A stretch of 64,000 nt of DNA from Psychrobacillus psychrodurans. Its GTDB lineage: Bacteria > Bacillota > Bacilli > Bacillales_A > Planococcaceae. The DNA lies in the NCBI GenBank assembly GCA_900114885.1, contig FOUN01000004.1, forward strand, positions 62,001-126,000, written 5' to 3'. The position numbers and the translations under genes were made by a program. Below the pieces are notes generated by a model. It was not told the DNA's origin and searched no databases. It saw nothing but the letters and a program-made list of their open reading frames with translations. Shown one piece after another: positions 34,652 to 43,209 of this stretch; positions within the stretch are counted from its first letter, which is position 1, and each line of letters begins with the position of its first letter.

Positions 34652-35686
34652 TTATCGTTCTTTCGACGCTTCGCCTATAACACCGGAAGAATTTCTCAAT
34701 ACCAACTCCGGATCAACGAGTGACGGCCTTAAGCCAGTTACTCCATTTATCAAATCGTTTAACTTAATGGCTGCCAATCTACCAATTTTCTGTTTATCTT
34801 GTTTAATAGTTGTGAGAGCAGGCTCCATATATCGACAAGCCTCAACATCATCACATCCTATCACTTGAATATCTTGTGGAATTCGAAGTCCATAGTCCTT
34901 TATCGCTCTCATTGCACCTAGCGCCATCATATCAGAAGCAGCTATAATTGCTTTTGGTAAAGATTCACCCTGCAGAATTTCTTCCATTGCTTCGTATCCA
35001 CTCGATTCAAAAAAGTTCCCATGCTTAATCCAAATAGGGTTAGCCGGCATACCGAATTGATTCATCGTCTGTAGAAATCCCTCTAATCGTTGATTTGATA
35101 TTTCAGAACTTTCTTTCCCAGCAATATAACCAACATCTCTAACGGAGTTTAAGTACAAGTATTCTACTGCAAGCTGAGACACCTTATAGTTATCTGTCAT
35201 AACGTAGCTAGAATTTTGCCCGGTCAGTTCAAGGTCAATCCCCATACAAGGGACATCACTTTCATCCAACTTCGACACTGCATCCTCTACTTCTTCACCC
35301 GCGATTATTAGACAGCCATCTAAACGAAAATGTCTTGTTCTCGCTAAGTAGTCGACATTTTCTTTATCAAACATCTCATTGGAGAAAATGATAATATCAT
35401 AACCCATTGCACCAAGTGTTTTTTGAAAAGATGATATAACCTCATTGAAAAAGGGATGGTTAAACTCTACGTTTATCTTCCCCGCGTATATCAGCCCAAT
35501 TAGACTAGATTTCTTCGTCGCTAGGGACTTTGCGGAAAAAGTAGGTTGATAATTAGTTTTGTCGATAACTTCTAGTACTTTACGCTTTGTTTGTTCACTT
35601 ACACCATCATAGTTGTTGATTACCTTAGAGACAGTGCCTCTTGAGACACCCGCCATTTGAGCAATATCACGTATAGTTAAAGTCAT
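34652..35686 (-). CDS. LacI-family transcriptional regulator
   Basis: 344-aa regulator: helix-turn-helix LTIRDIAQMAGVSRGTVSKVIN at residues 2-23 with the hinge helix near 45-55, then a periplasmic-binding-protein-like sensor domain (IGLIYAGKIN..., ...GCDDVEACRYMEPALTTIKQD). Start MTLTIRDIA chosen over a longer frame because GAGGG lies 7 bp upstream and LacI proteins begin at this point. Encoded inside the operon it presumably controls; two GAAACCGGTTTC-type palindromes at the operon promoter are its likely operators. Inducer probably the imported beta-glucoside. Confidence 0.93.
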   Translation of the reverse strand: MTLTIRDIAQMAGVSRGTVSKVINNYDGVSEQTKRKVLEVIDKTNYQPTFSAKSLATKKSSLIGLIYAGKINVEFNHPFFNEVISSFQKTLGAMGYDIIIFSNEMFDKENVDYLARTRHFRLDGCLIIAGEEVEDAVSKLDESDVPCMGIDLELTGQNSSYVMTDNYKVSQLAVEYLYLNSVRDVGYIAGKESSEISNQRLEGFLQTMNQFGMPANPIWIKHGNFFESSGYEAMEEILQGESLPKAIIAASDMMALGAMRAIKDYGLRIPQDIQVIGCDDVEACRYMEPALTTIKQDKQKIGRLAAIKLNDLINGVTGLRPSLVDPELVLRNSSGVIGEASKER

Positions 35687-35720
35687 TTTACATCCCTCAT
35701 ATTCCATGTGCTGATTACTA

Positions 35721-36563
35721 TTATTTAACCGATCCCTCGGCAATACTCGATATAAACAGTTTGTTGAACAGTAAGAACACTATAAGCAATGGTACCGTAG
35801 CCCAGAACACACCGGACAGCAGCATACCAAAATCTACTTTAAATGTATTATTCAATGATGCTAGTGCAACTTGTATTGTGTAGGATTCAGGATCTCGAAG
35901 CACCGTAAATTGCCATAAGAACTCTCCCCAAACAGAGGTAAACACAATAATTCCAAGCGTTGCAAAAGCAGGTAAAATGATAGGCAGTACAATACTGCGA
36001 TATATCCTGAATATAGAACAACCATCAAGTCTTGCTGCTTCTATCAATTCTTCCGGTACAGATTCACTTACATATTGTCTCATTAAAAATATTCCTAAAG
36101 GATTTAAGAAAAACAAGACCATCGCTGCAAATAAATGATCCAATAATCCCGCTTTCGCAACTAATAAATACTGCGGTATTAATCCTAATTGAGGCGGAAT
36201 TATAATAGTGAATAATATAGCGAAGAAAAGAATATTCTTCCCTGGAAACTTTAATTTAGAAAATGCAAATCCAGCTAACGAACTTATAAATAATACAACA
36301 ATAGTTACAGTAAGACAGACGATCAATGTATTAAACATGGACTGAAAAAACGGAATCATATCCAATACTTTTTGGAAGTTCTCTTTCAATTGATCACCTG
36401 GAACCATCGCCGGGGGAATTGAATTGTATGCAGAGCTATGACTCGTGGACATAACGAACATCCAGTAAAAAGGGAATAACGAAAAGAGCGATATTACCGT
36501 TAAAAACAAGTACATTCCAATACGTCCAATACCCCACTTTTTACTTCCTACATCACTTTTCAC
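35721..36563 (-). CDS. Sugar ABC transporter permease (MalG type)
   Basis: 280 aa, six hydrophobic helices, with the EAA loop EAARLDGCSIFRIYRSIVLPIILPA near residue 185-210 typical of CUT1 carbohydrate importers. It pairs with the MalF-type permease encoded upstream (4-bp overlap, GTGA). GTG start with GGGGGGAA upstream. No dedicated ATPase is in the operon; a shared MsmX-type ATPase encoded elsewhere would be needed, as is usual for Bacillales CUT1 systems. Confidence 0.92.
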   Translation of the reverse strand: MKSDVGSKKWGIGRIGMYLFLTVISLFSLFPFYWMFVMSTSHSSAYNSIPPAMVPGDQLKENFQKVLDMIPFFQSMFNTLIVCLTVTIVVLFISSLAGFAFSKLKFPGKNILFFAILFTIIIPPQLGLIPQYLLVAKAGLLDHLFAAMVLFFLNPLGIFLMRQYVSESVPEELIEAARLDGCSIFRIYRSIVLPIILPAFATLGIIVFTSVWGEFLWQFTVLRDPESYTIQVALASLNNTFKVDFGMLLSGVFWATVPLLIVFLLFNKLFISSIAEGSVK

Positions 36564-37507
36564 ACATGTTTCCCCCCATCCTTACCGAGTCTTTTAGTGA
36601 GCATCATATTAAAAGCAGAGGCAACTACGATGAATAACAGCAGAACAATAGCAGCTGCAGATGCCGTCCCGAAGGAAGATAACCTAAACGCATCGCGATA
36701 TAAATACATAACAACTGTCATTGCTTCATCTCTTGCAAAAGCAGTATTACCTAGAAACACAGTTGGCTCCGTAAATAATTGCATCGCTCCAACTGTCGAA
36801 AAGAATACCGTCAGTATAATAAATGGTTTCAGTAACGGAATCGTAATATATCGAAGCTGTTGGAAAATACTAGCTCCATCAATTCTAGATGCTTCATATA
36901 GTTCGTTCGGAATACTTTGCATACCCGCTAAATAAATGATCGTGTTGTAACCAAGCCAGCGCCAAAAAACCATTGTCGAAATCGCTATTTTAGCTCCCCA
37001 TTCAGAGGTCTTCCAGCTGACCGGGTCAAATCCAAATAGACCAATAATATAGTTCACTAAAGCCGTTTCATTGTTACTAAAAAATACACTAAATACTAAA
37101 GCAACCGCTACCATTGAAGTAATATATGGCATAAAGATAGTTACTCTAAAAAAAGCTTTGAAACGTAAGTAAGACAGATTCAATAAAAAAGCCAAGATTA
37201 GCCCAATGACAAGTTGAGGAGCAGTCCCCATTAACCCAAGAATAATTGTATTGTAAACAGATTTCCAAAATAACGGATCACTTAGTATTACCTGAAAATT
37301 ACTTAACCCGACAAACTCCATTTCTCCCATGCCATTCCATTTTTGAAATGCTAGGATTAAACTAAATATTGCCGGATAGAGACCAATAATCGCAAATATG
37401 ATAAAAAAAGGTGATATATATAAATACCCCGAAAGCATCTCCTTCATCTCTTGCGATGAAAAACCTTTCCTTCGTCTTTTTTGATGTTTTTCATCTAAAG
37501 AAACCAT
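36560..37507 (-). CDS. Sugar ABC transporter permease (MalF type)
   Basis: 315-aa membrane protein with six predicted helices and EAA loop EASRIDGASIFQQLRYITIPLLKP. The first 25 residues are strongly basic and cytoplasmic. Length and motif fit CUT1 family MalF-like permeases for oligosaccharides. ATG start with TAGGAGG 8 bp upstream. Located between the binding-protein gene (76 bp) and the MalG-type gene. Confidence 0.92.
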   Translation of the reverse strand: MVSLDEKHQKRRRKGFSSQEMKEMLSGYLYISPFFIIFAIIGLYPAIFSLILAFQKWNGMGEMEFVGLSNFQVILSDPLFWKSVYNTIILGLMGTAPQLVIGLILAFLLNLSYLRFKAFFRVTIFMPYITSMVAVALVFSVFFSNNETALVNYIIGLFGFDPVSWKTSEWGAKIAISTMVFWRWLGYNTIIYLAGMQSIPNELYEASRIDGASIFQQLRYITIPLLKPFIILTVFFSTVGAMQLFTEPTVFLGNTAFARDEAMTVVMYLYRDAFRLSSFGTASAAAIVLLLFIVVASAFNMMLTKRLGKDGGKHV

Positions 37508-37583
37508 ACACTCGTCCTCCTACCTACATACAGAGTATATTCGGCGGATAAAACCGCCGAATATGTCATTCACTTTCTCAACT

Positions 37584-38876
37584 TTAGCGATCTAGTTTAG
37601 TTTTAATACGCTTGATAGCTTCAGTCCATTCTTTCTCTGCATCTGCTCCGTCCTGTGAGTTAACTAAAGCAGCAAGAATTTCATCGTGTACGCTTGTATA
37701 ATCCTTCCCTTTGTATACCTTTCCAATCTTTTGTGCAGACTCGGCAAACACTGTTTGTGTCGACTGCCCACCAAAATAATCATCGCTTGCTTCTTTAAAT
37801 TCAGCCATATCATATACAGCAGGTGCAGAAGGGAAAAGACCATTACTCTTAAAGGATTCTAATTGGTTTTCAGGTGAAACCAACCATTTTACAAACTCAT
37901 ATGCTTCTTCTGCATGTTTTGTTTCTTTAGGGATAGAAATGTAAGAACCACCCCAGTTTCCACTGTACTCAGTCGGTAAAGTAGCTATATTAAATTCTCC
38001 AGTAGCTTCAGGAGCATTCGATTCCATCCACCCTTTGAACCAAGCAGCTCCTAATTCCACTGCAAAGTCTCCATTGTCAACTCCACTTGCCCATTCAGCG
38101 GACCACATTGCATAATTTCCGACCAAACCAAGTTCGTTCATTTCGATAGCTAAGTCATACGCTTCTTTAACTCCATTACCACTTTCTTCTATCAATAGGT
38201 TACCTTCCTTATCAAAATAACTTTCCTCTAACGCATCTAACTGCGCTCGGTACATCATTTCCATACTAGCAACCATAGGTTTACCAGTTTTTTCTTTTAT
38301 TTGAATAGCAGCTTCCTTAAAATCTTCAGGAGTTGCGATTAAAGCAGAAACCTCTTCGGGAGTTGTTGGTAAACCTGCTTCTTCAAATACATCTAGTCTG
38401 TAGTAAAGACCCTTAGGACCAATATCAGTTGGAAGACCCATTAGGAACTTGCCATCATCATTCTCTGCAATTTCCCATTTCCAGTCCAAATATTCACCTT
38501 TCACATCATCCGCGCCCATATCATATAGATTCACAAAGCGGTCTTGTGCATCGCGGAAGCGATCGAGTTGGTCAAGCTCAAGTGCAGCTATATCCGGCGC
38601 ACCACTACCAGCAGAAAGTGCTGTAAATAAATTGTTATGGTGATCTGCTGTTTCTGAAGTTTTTATTTTAATTTTTATATTTTCATTTTGTTTCTCATAC
38701 TCTTTGACAAGCTCCTCATACCCGGTAGCACCAAACAGCCAAAAATCTAAAGTGATTTTTTCTCCATCTCCACCCGCTTCATCTGAATCATCAGATGAAT
38801 TATCGGAAGAACACGCTGCAACGATAAATATGAACAAAATGGATAGTGAAGCGATTAGCAGTTTTTTTAATTTCAT
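37584..38876 (-). CDS. Sugar ABC transporter substrate-binding lipoprotein
   Basis: 430-aa extracellular solute-binding protein, family 1. Lipoprotein signal MKLKKLLIASLSILFIFIVAACSSD with lipobox VAAC (Cys22). The mature part has ITLDFWLFGATGYEELVKEYEKQNENIKIKIK and KWLVSPENQLESFKSNGLFPSAPAVYD, standard CUT1 binding-protein segments. First gene of the operon; context (GH1, LacI) suggests a beta-glucoside ligand. The promoter at 39091-39118 is about 215 bp upstream. Confidence 0.93.
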   Translation of the reverse strand: MKLKKLLIASLSILFIFIVAACSSDNSSDDSDEAGGDGEKITLDFWLFGATGYEELVKEYEKQNENIKIKIKTSETADHHNNLFTALSAGSGAPDIAALELDQLDRFRDAQDRFVNLYDMGADDVKGEYLDWKWEIAENDDGKFLMGLPTDIGPKGLYYRLDVFEEAGLPTTPEEVSALIATPEDFKEAAIQIKEKTGKPMVASMEMMYRAQLDALEESYFDKEGNLLIEESGNGVKEAYDLAIEMNELGLVGNYAMWSAEWASGVDNGDFAVELGAAWFKGWMESNAPEATGEFNIATLPTEYSGNWGGSYISIPKETKHAEEAYEFVKWLVSPENQLESFKSNGLFPSAPAVYDMAEFKEASDDYFGGQSTQTVFAESAQKIGKVYKGKDYTSVHDEILAALVNSQDGADAEKEWTEAIKRIKTKLDR

Positions 38877-39011
38877 TATGATTTCCCCCTGAAATTTAAT
38901 AGTTTAATAGTTTTTATACCAGTAAAACCACCCTATCTCCAAACGCCCTCCAATCTTTAATTTAGTCCATCAAGTATCTGCGTCTTCGGTGTCGTATTGC
39001 TTCATATTTTT

Positions 39012-39029
39012 ATAGAAACCGGTTTCCAT
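39012..39029. promoter_or_regulatory. LacI-type operator O1
   Basis: ATAGAAACCGGTTTCCAT, centred on the perfect palindrome GAAACCGGTTTC, lies downstream of the operon promoter. It matches the second site at 39139-39154. Confidence 0.75.
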
Positions 39030-39070
39030 AAAAGTAAAAAAAATAAGTAATAAACCAGGTTTTCCAAAAT

Positions 39071-39084
39071 GTGAAGCGCTTTCA
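39071..39084. promoter_or_regulatory. cre site (CcpA)
   Basis: On the minus strand TGAAAGCGCTTCAC, a near-perfect catabolite-responsive element (consensus TGWAARCGYTWNCW), overlaps the expected transcription start, where CcpA would repress. Confidence 0.82.
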
Positions 39085-39090
39085 ATTATC

Positions 39091-39118
39091 ATTATAATCG
39101 TTTTAAAAATAAAATCAA
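39091..39118 (-). promoter_or_regulatory. SigA promoter of the beta-glucoside operon
   Basis: Minus strand -35 TTGATT (39113-39118), 16-bp spacer, -10 TATAAT (39091-39096). It is flanked by the operator upstream (39139), the cre at the start site and the operator downstream (39012). Confidence 0.8.
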
Positions 39119-39138
39119 TGAATTTTTAGAAAATTCTT

Positions 39139-39154
39139 ATAAACCGGTTTCTAT
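39139..39154. promoter_or_regulatory. LacI-type operator O2
   Basis: ATAAACCGGTTTCTAT, same AAACCGGTTT core as O1, about 20 bp upstream of the -35. Two sites about 125 bp apart would allow looping. Confidence 0.75.
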
Positions 39155-39439
39155 ATTATTTTACTATATGTAATGTTGTATTCCATAAGACTAATTATTG
39201 TTAACCTATTTCCCCAACTACTCGACACTGTGCTTGAAGCATTTTCTAATTTGAAGATGTACAACTAAGTCCATTGTTTTTTATACTCTTGTGTAAAACT
39301 ATTTTCCAGTGCTAGTTGTGCACCTATCTTAACTACCTCCTTTTGATTGAATAGCTGTGCCACCTCTAGTAGTAATAGAACATTATTTGAGTAAAAAAAG
39401 CTATTTTGGAAATATTAATAATATAAGGAGGGATTTGAG
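39155..39439. other. Intergenic 285 bp without recognisable gene
   Basis: Between the beta-glucoside operon control region and the small plus-strand gene at 39440. No convincing frame, hairpin or operator beyond those listed. Confidence 0.5.
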
Positions 39440-39715
39440 TTGGAGATGAACCCTATAGAAACATTTAGATTTAGTTTGGAAAATGACAATAAAGAGCTAG
39501 TCGTCAGCGGTCAAATTCAAGGAAAACCAGAAATACCATCTTTAGATGACCTAAAATTTAAAGCAATTATTGCTTTACTTAACTCTATTGATAAACAAAG
39601 TTTCATTGAAGTGGATAAGGATCAGCTATTTGCTGATTATTTAGATGAAATGGAAGGAACGATTGCTGAGATGAAGAAGTATGATGAGTTTCAATGTAGG
39701 GATGGACTAACTTAA
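39440..39715 (+). CDS. Small hypothetical protein
   Basis: 91 aa, acidic, no signal peptide, membrane segment or recognised motif. TTG start with a strong AAGGAGGG 7 bp upstream, which together with a coherent amphipathic sequence (LDDLKFKAIIALLNSIDKQSF) makes it a likely real gene. It precedes two CotF-like coat protein genes in the same direction, so a sporulation role is possible but unsupported by sequence. Confidence 0.6.
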   Translation: MEMNPIETFRFSLENDNKELVVSGQIQGKPEIPSLDDLKFKAIIALLNSIDKQSFIEVDKDQLFADYLDEMEGTIAEMKKYDEFQCRDGLT

Positions 39716-39813
39716 TCTCTCTATTTTCTCCTAATAACAGAATAATAAAAGGTTAAAATAACTCAATACAAACAATACTGACTATACATTATGTTGGTTG
39801 GAGGTGAAAAAAG

Positions 39814-40017
39814 ATGACCGTTCTAACTATGAAAGAATTGGCATTTATGGAGGATGAAATCCGTTCAGAGGTGATAACCGCAAAAACGATGAACTGGTGT
39901 GCAGCACAATGTACAGACCAGGAGTTAAGAACAACACTCGAAGAAATAGCAGAAAAACACCAGTTAAAAATAGCGGACCTATCCAAATACTTTAACCGAA
40001 CAAACAACATTCAATAA
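39814..40017 (+). CDS. CotF-like small spore coat protein, N-terminal type
   Basis: 67 aa, helical. MTVLTMKELAFMEDEIRSEVITAKTMNWCAAQC... resembles the N-terminal half of CotF/YraD-YraG coat proteins, where short and long partners are encoded side by side. Strong ribosome-binding site TTGGAGGTG 8 bp before the ATG. 20 bp upstream of the second CotF-like gene, so a two-gene unit. Expected in the mother cell under a sporulation sigma factor; no such promoter could be assigned with confidence. Confidence 0.72.
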   Translation: MTVLTMKELAFMEDEIRSEVITAKTMNWCAAQCTDQELRTTLEEIAEKHQLKIADLSKYFNRTNNIQ

Positions 40018-40037
40018 TTGCAAAAGGTGGATATAGT

Positions 40038-40331
40038 ATGCCAAATAATATCGCAGAACGCGGTTTAACAGACCGAGAAATGCTCCAGCTCTGTTTGGAG
40101 TTAGAGAAGGGACGCTGCCGAAGCATCAGCAATACCTTATTAGAGACTAAACATCAGCAGCTAAGGGAAATTTATAAGCAAGTTTTTGATAATGCGAGCT
40201 CAAACCATTATCTACTTTTTGAGGTAATGGAAAATAAAGGATGGTACAAAACCGAACTTGCCTCTAAAGAACAGGTTGGCAAAGTACAGGAACTTATGCA
40301 AAATAACTTACATCCCGATAACCAGTTTTAA
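40038..40331 (+). CDS. CotF-family spore coat protein
   Basis: 97 aa. The coat F domain is recognisable: LTDREMLQLCLELEKGRCRSISNTLLET, HQQLREIYKQVFDNASSNHYLLFEVMENKGWYKTELASKEQVGKV. The domain is a ferritin-like helical bundle found in spore coat proteins CotF, YraF and relatives. ATG with AAAGGTGG 9 bp upstream. Followed by a strong bidirectional terminator at 40358. Together with sspE in this window it supports a spore-former. Confidence 0.85.
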   Translation: MPNNIAERGLTDREMLQLCLELEKGRCRSISNTLLETKHQQLREIYKQVFDNASSNHYLLFEVMENKGWYKTELASKEQVGKVQELMQNNLHPDNQF

Positions 40332-40357
40332 AAATTGCCTAATAGCGCAGAAAATAT

Positions 40358-40404
40358 AAAGTCGCCCCACCTCTGATTTCTCAAAATGTGGAGCGACTTT
40401 TTTA
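40358..40404. terminator. Bidirectional terminator
   Basis: AAAGTCGCCCCAC / GTGGAGCGACTTTTTT with a 17-nt loop, between the convergent CotF-like gene and the zinc-ribbon gene. Confidence 0.85.
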
Positions 40405-40417
40405 TCCCTCACAAAAT

Positions 40418-40627
40418 TTAACGGGATGGTCTAGGTTCTAAACAATTAGAACATTTTTTCTGATTGCTGCCTTTAAACTTCGTTAATGTTTTTTCAAAAT
40501 TAGTTCCACATGAACATTTGAATAGCAGCTTTTGTGAATACCCTACATATTCTTTTGAAAGCAAAGTACATTCTGAATTTTTACTAACATAGTCTCGTAT
40601 TTGATCTATCGTCCATTTTTTATTCAA
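40418..40627 (-). CDS. Small zinc-ribbon-like protein
   Basis: 69 aa with CSCG (Cys38, Cys40) and CSNC (Cys59, Cys62) about 20 residues apart, fitting a zinc ribbon; the first 35 residues (WTIDQIRDYVSKNSECTLLSKEYVGYSQKLLFKC) resemble the short treble-clef repeats found beside phage and homing endonucleases. TTG start with GGAGGTG 5 bp upstream. No nuclease domain is attached. Possibly a nucleic-acid binding protein or a phage remnant; function unknown. Confidence 0.6.
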   Translation of the reverse strand: MNKKWTIDQIRDYVSKNSECTLLSKEYVGYSQKLLFKCSCGTNFEKTLTKFKGSNQKKCSNCLEPRPSR

Positions 40628-40827
40628 CTCGACACCTCCGATGGTGTAATTATTTAAGTACTGGAAGAAACATTAAGAGACTTCCGTTCAATTAGATTTA
40701 TGAATTTTAAATCCACCTTAATGTGTTATTATACCACCACTTGGGGTATCCTTGTACAATCTTTCCAAAGAAATATTGTTTATAGTAAATATCTGTGCTA
40801 TACTAGATTACTAACAACAAATACGAT

Positions 40828-40856
40828 TTGACATCCATACTATTGATTACTATATT
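40828..40856 (+). promoter_or_regulatory. Consensus SigA promoter for candidate small RNA
   Basis: -35 TTGACA (40828-40833), 17-bp spacer, -10 TATATT (40851-40856): one of the best SigA matches in the window. No plus-strand gene follows; an intrinsic terminator comes 95 bp later. Confidence 0.75.
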
Positions 40857-40861
40857 AGTCG

Positions 40862-40951
40862 ACATCAATGGGTGCCAAACCCGCAAGAGTTCTTTAGGAA
40901 CAAAGAATTCTTTAGAAAAAAAGCATTATCTCTTTGGAGATAATGCTTTTT
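40862..40951 (+). ncRNA. Candidate orphan small RNA or attenuator (about 90 nt)
   Basis: Between the consensus promoter and a strong terminator (GCATTATCTC/GAGATAATGC with TTTG loop, then TTTTTTT, ending 40951). The RNA would contain small hairpins GGGT/ACCC and GTTC/GAAC and a repeated block (AGTTCTTTAGGAA, GAATTCTTTAGAAA). A 9-codon frame starts almost at the RNA 5' end (ATG at 40868, MGAKPARVL, TAG) without a ribosome-binding site. It could be a trans-acting sRNA or the leader of a lost gene. No known Rfam family was recognised. Confidence 0.55.
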
Positions 40952-41138
40952 TTATATGAATTCGATTTCATTATATCTTACTCACACACAGAGAATTACT
41001 AACTATTAGTAGCAGGAATAGGAAAAAGATTTTGCTACTATGCAGGCGATACATTTTTATTTCTCAAGATTAGTTTTGAATAACCAATAGCTACATGGTC
41101 TATATCAGGAAATAGGAAAAAAAGATCAAAAAATAATT

Positions 41139-41157
41139 GATAATGATTATCAATATC
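41139..41157. promoter_or_regulatory. Orphan Fur box
   Basis: GATAATGATTATCAATATC matches the 19-bp Fur consensus GATAATGATTATCATTATC at 18 positions. No gene starts within 400 bp on either strand. Confidence 0.85.
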
Positions 41158-41254
41158 AATTTCTAATACTAGTTATTTTAGGAGGAAATGTCAATATAAG
41201 ATTATATTTCATTATCTAAACAACGTCATCAACCAGACGGATATATTATTACGC

Positions 41255-41298
41255 CAAAAAAGCCACGATTACCGAATCATCTTCGGTAATTGTGGCTT
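41255..41298 (-). terminator. Intrinsic terminator after sstT
   Basis: AGCCAC.ATTACCGAA / TTCGGTAAT.GTGGCT, 16-bp stem with a 5-nt loop; the T tract (six T) is on the minus strand, 97 bp after the sstT stop. Confidence 0.8.
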
Positions 41299-41394
41299 TA
41301 AAATTTAATGTAACACAATCAATCAAATTAATAGTTTTATGGACATTAGGACAAATAATTAGATTTTATCGTTTTCCTACTAGTTTCGTAGATC

Positions 41395-42627
41395 CTAAGA
41401 ATTCATCGTAACTACTTTACCTTCTTTACGCTCTTTAGCATACTCCGCGGTAGCCGTGAACAATACGTCAGAAGATGAATTCAATGCAGTTTCACAAGAA
41501 TCTTGGATTACACCAATGATAAAACCAACACCAACTACTTGCATCGCAATATCATTTGGAACACCAAATAAATTACATGCTAGTGGGATAAGTAAAAGTG
41601 ATCCACCTGCAACACCCGATGCACCTGCTGCTGAGACAGCTGCAACAACTACAAGAATCAGTGAAGTAAAGAAGTCAACTTCAATACCTAGCGTGTTTAC
41701 TGTTGCAAGAGTCAGCACTGCAATAGTAACTGCTGCACCAGCCATATTAATAGTAGCACCAAGAGGAATTGAAACTCCATAAGTATCCTCATCTAAGCCA
41801 AGTTTTTCACATATTTTCATATTTACTGGAATGTTTGCAGCGGAACTACGTGTAAAGAATGCCGTAATACCACTTTCTCTTAAAACCATAAAAACAATTG
41901 GATAAGGATTTTTTCGTGTATAGAAGAATACGATTAATGGATTCACTACAAGTGCGATAAACAGCATACACCCTACTAATATTAATATTAACCTACCATA
42001 ATCAAGCAAAGCAGAGAGACCGCTAGTTACAATAGCATCGAATACAAGCCCCATAATACCCAGCGGGGCTAAATTAATCACCCATTGTACCACTTTTGTG
42101 ATTGCATCTGAAAAATTACCCAACATGTCTTTTGTCTGTTGATTTGCATTTTTTAACGCAAGTCCAAGAACGACTGCCCATATTAATATACCTAGATAAT
42201 TAGCATTAACTATTGCATCAATTGGATTCGCAACTAGATTAAATAGCAACGTTTCAATTACTTCAGCAATACCTTCAGGTGGAGTTAGATCATCTACACC
42301 GGTTGTCAGTGTTAGCGTAATTGGAAACAGAAAACTTGCAACTACAGCGACAGCTCCAGCAAGGAATGTCCCAAGAGCATACAGCCCAAGAATAGATTTC
42401 ATATTCGTCTTCTTACCACTTTTATGTACAGCAATCGCATGCATTACTATAAATAATACTAATACTGGCGCAACTGCCTTTAATGCACCTACAAACAATG
42501 ACCCCAAAATGGAAATCCAACTTGCTCCACTTGGAACAGTTAAAGCTAAGATCGCACCGATAATAATACCGACAACAATCCTTTTTACAAGGCTTACTTG
42601 ATTCCATTTAACTAATAAGTTTTTCAT
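41395..42627 (-). CDS. sstT: Serine/threonine:sodium symporter SstT
   Basis: 410-aa dicarboxylate/amino acid:cation symporter family protein with eight helices and two re-entrant loops. The family core is clear: [53 protein letters not shown] and [23 protein letters not shown]. These phrases, including [13 protein letters not shown], distinguish SstT from GltP/GltT. It imports serine and threonine with Na+. Start [12 protein letters not shown] chosen because GGGGGAAAG lies 6 bp upstream; the longer frame has no site. Monocistronic. Confidence 0.92.
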   Translation of the reverse strand: MKNLLVKWNQVSLVKRIVVGIIIGAILALTVPSGASWISILGSLFVGALKAVAPVLVLFIVMHAIAVHKSGKKTNMKSILGLYALGTFLAGAVAVVASFLFPITLTLTTGVDDLTPPEGIAEVIETLLFNLVANPIDAIVNANYLGILIWAVVLGLALKNANQQTKDMLGNFSDAITKVVQWVINLAPLGIMGLVFDAIVTSGLSALLDYGRLILILVGCMLFIALVVNPLIVFFYTRKNPYPIVFMVLRESGITAFFTRSSAANIPVNMKICEKLGLDEDTYGVSIPLGATINMAGAAVTIAVLTLATVNTLGIEVDFFTSLILVVVAAVSAAGASGVAGGSLLLIPLACNLFGVPNDIAMQVVGVGFIIGVIQDSCETALNSSSDVLFTATAEYAKERKEGKVVTMNS

Positions 42628-42780
42628 GATACTTTCCCCCAAATTTTTGATAAAAAATGAAAATATCAATTTCTCCCAGTCAAATAATATATACTTATTT
42701 TAACTTTAATTAAACTGATATTTTATTTTAGCACAAATTTTTAGAATTTTGCATTGTTATTTTTTGTTAGAACTCCAAAT

Positions 42781-42817
42781 AAAAAAACACTGGGGATTTT
42801 AGCTCCCAGCGTTTTTT
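42781..42817 (-). terminator. Intrinsic terminator after sspE
   Basis: AAAACGCTGGGAG / CTCCC..CAGTGTTTTTTT type stem (on the minus strand) 12 bp after the sspE stop, ended by seven T. Confidence 0.85.
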
Positions 42818-42828
42818 AACTCTAATTG

Positions 42829-43209
42829 TTATTTCTTAAAGTTGTTTGCGTTTTGTTGTGCTTTACGATTAGCTTGAGCATTTTGTTGTTTCACTTCTTG
42901 TGCATTTGTTTGACGTTCAATTGATACGCCAAATTCTGAACCAAATTCATTAGACAAGTTTTGTGATGATCCTTGTCCATTTTGTTGTGCTTTTTGATTT
43001 GCTTGAGCATTTTGTTGTTTAACTTCTTGGACATTTGTTTGACGTTCAATTGATACGCCAAATTCCGAACCAAATTCATTAAACATGTTTTGCGATGCAC
43101 CTTGTCCGTTTTGTTGAGCTTTTTGAGCAGATTGTGCGTTTTGTTTTCTAACTTCTTGTGCATTTGTTTGAGCTTCATTTGGAAGCTTGTTGTTATTGTT
43201 ATTTGCCAT
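42829..43209 (-). CDS. sspE: Gamma-type small acid-soluble spore protein SspE, three-repeat form
   Basis: 126-aa Asn/Gln-rich protein with no hydrophobic core: a storage protein degraded by Gpr during germination. Three tandem units share QTN(A/V)QEV(K/R)(Q/K)QNAQ(A/S)(N/Q)(Q/R)KAQQNGQG(A/S)SQN; the junctions NEFGSEFGVS are the places where gamma SASPs carry the protease site. B. subtilis SspE (84 aa) has two repeats, so this is an expanded form. ATG with GGAGGTGAAGG upstream. Expected in the forespore under SigG; the promoter could not be assigned. Confidence 0.93.
   Translation of the reverse strand: MANNNNNKLPNEAQTNAQEVRKQNAQSAQKAQQNGQGASQNMFNEFGSEFGVSIERQTNVQEVKQQNAQANQKAQQNGQGSSQNLSNEFGSEFGVSIERQTNAQEVKQQNAQANRKAQQNANNFKK

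Larger units (their letters stand above)
40952..41394. other. Intergenic region with orphan Fur box
   Basis: No gene found. It holds the Fur box at 41139-41157, an AGGAGG at 41180-41185 not followed by a usable frame, and the sstT terminator at 41255-41298. Confidence 0.6.

Noticed and set aside
39789-40010. 73-aa minus-strand frame
   Set aside because: Exactly antisense to the CotF-like gene at 39814, which has a strong ribosome-binding site.
40868-40897. Nine-codon leader peptide MGAKPARVL as an annotated gene
   Set aside because: No Shine-Dalgarno sequence and no downstream gene on that strand; kept only as part of the small RNA candidate.
41180-41222. Gene behind the orphan Fur box
   Set aside because: The AGGAGG is 2 bp from an ATG that opens only three codons; no alternative frame has a start.
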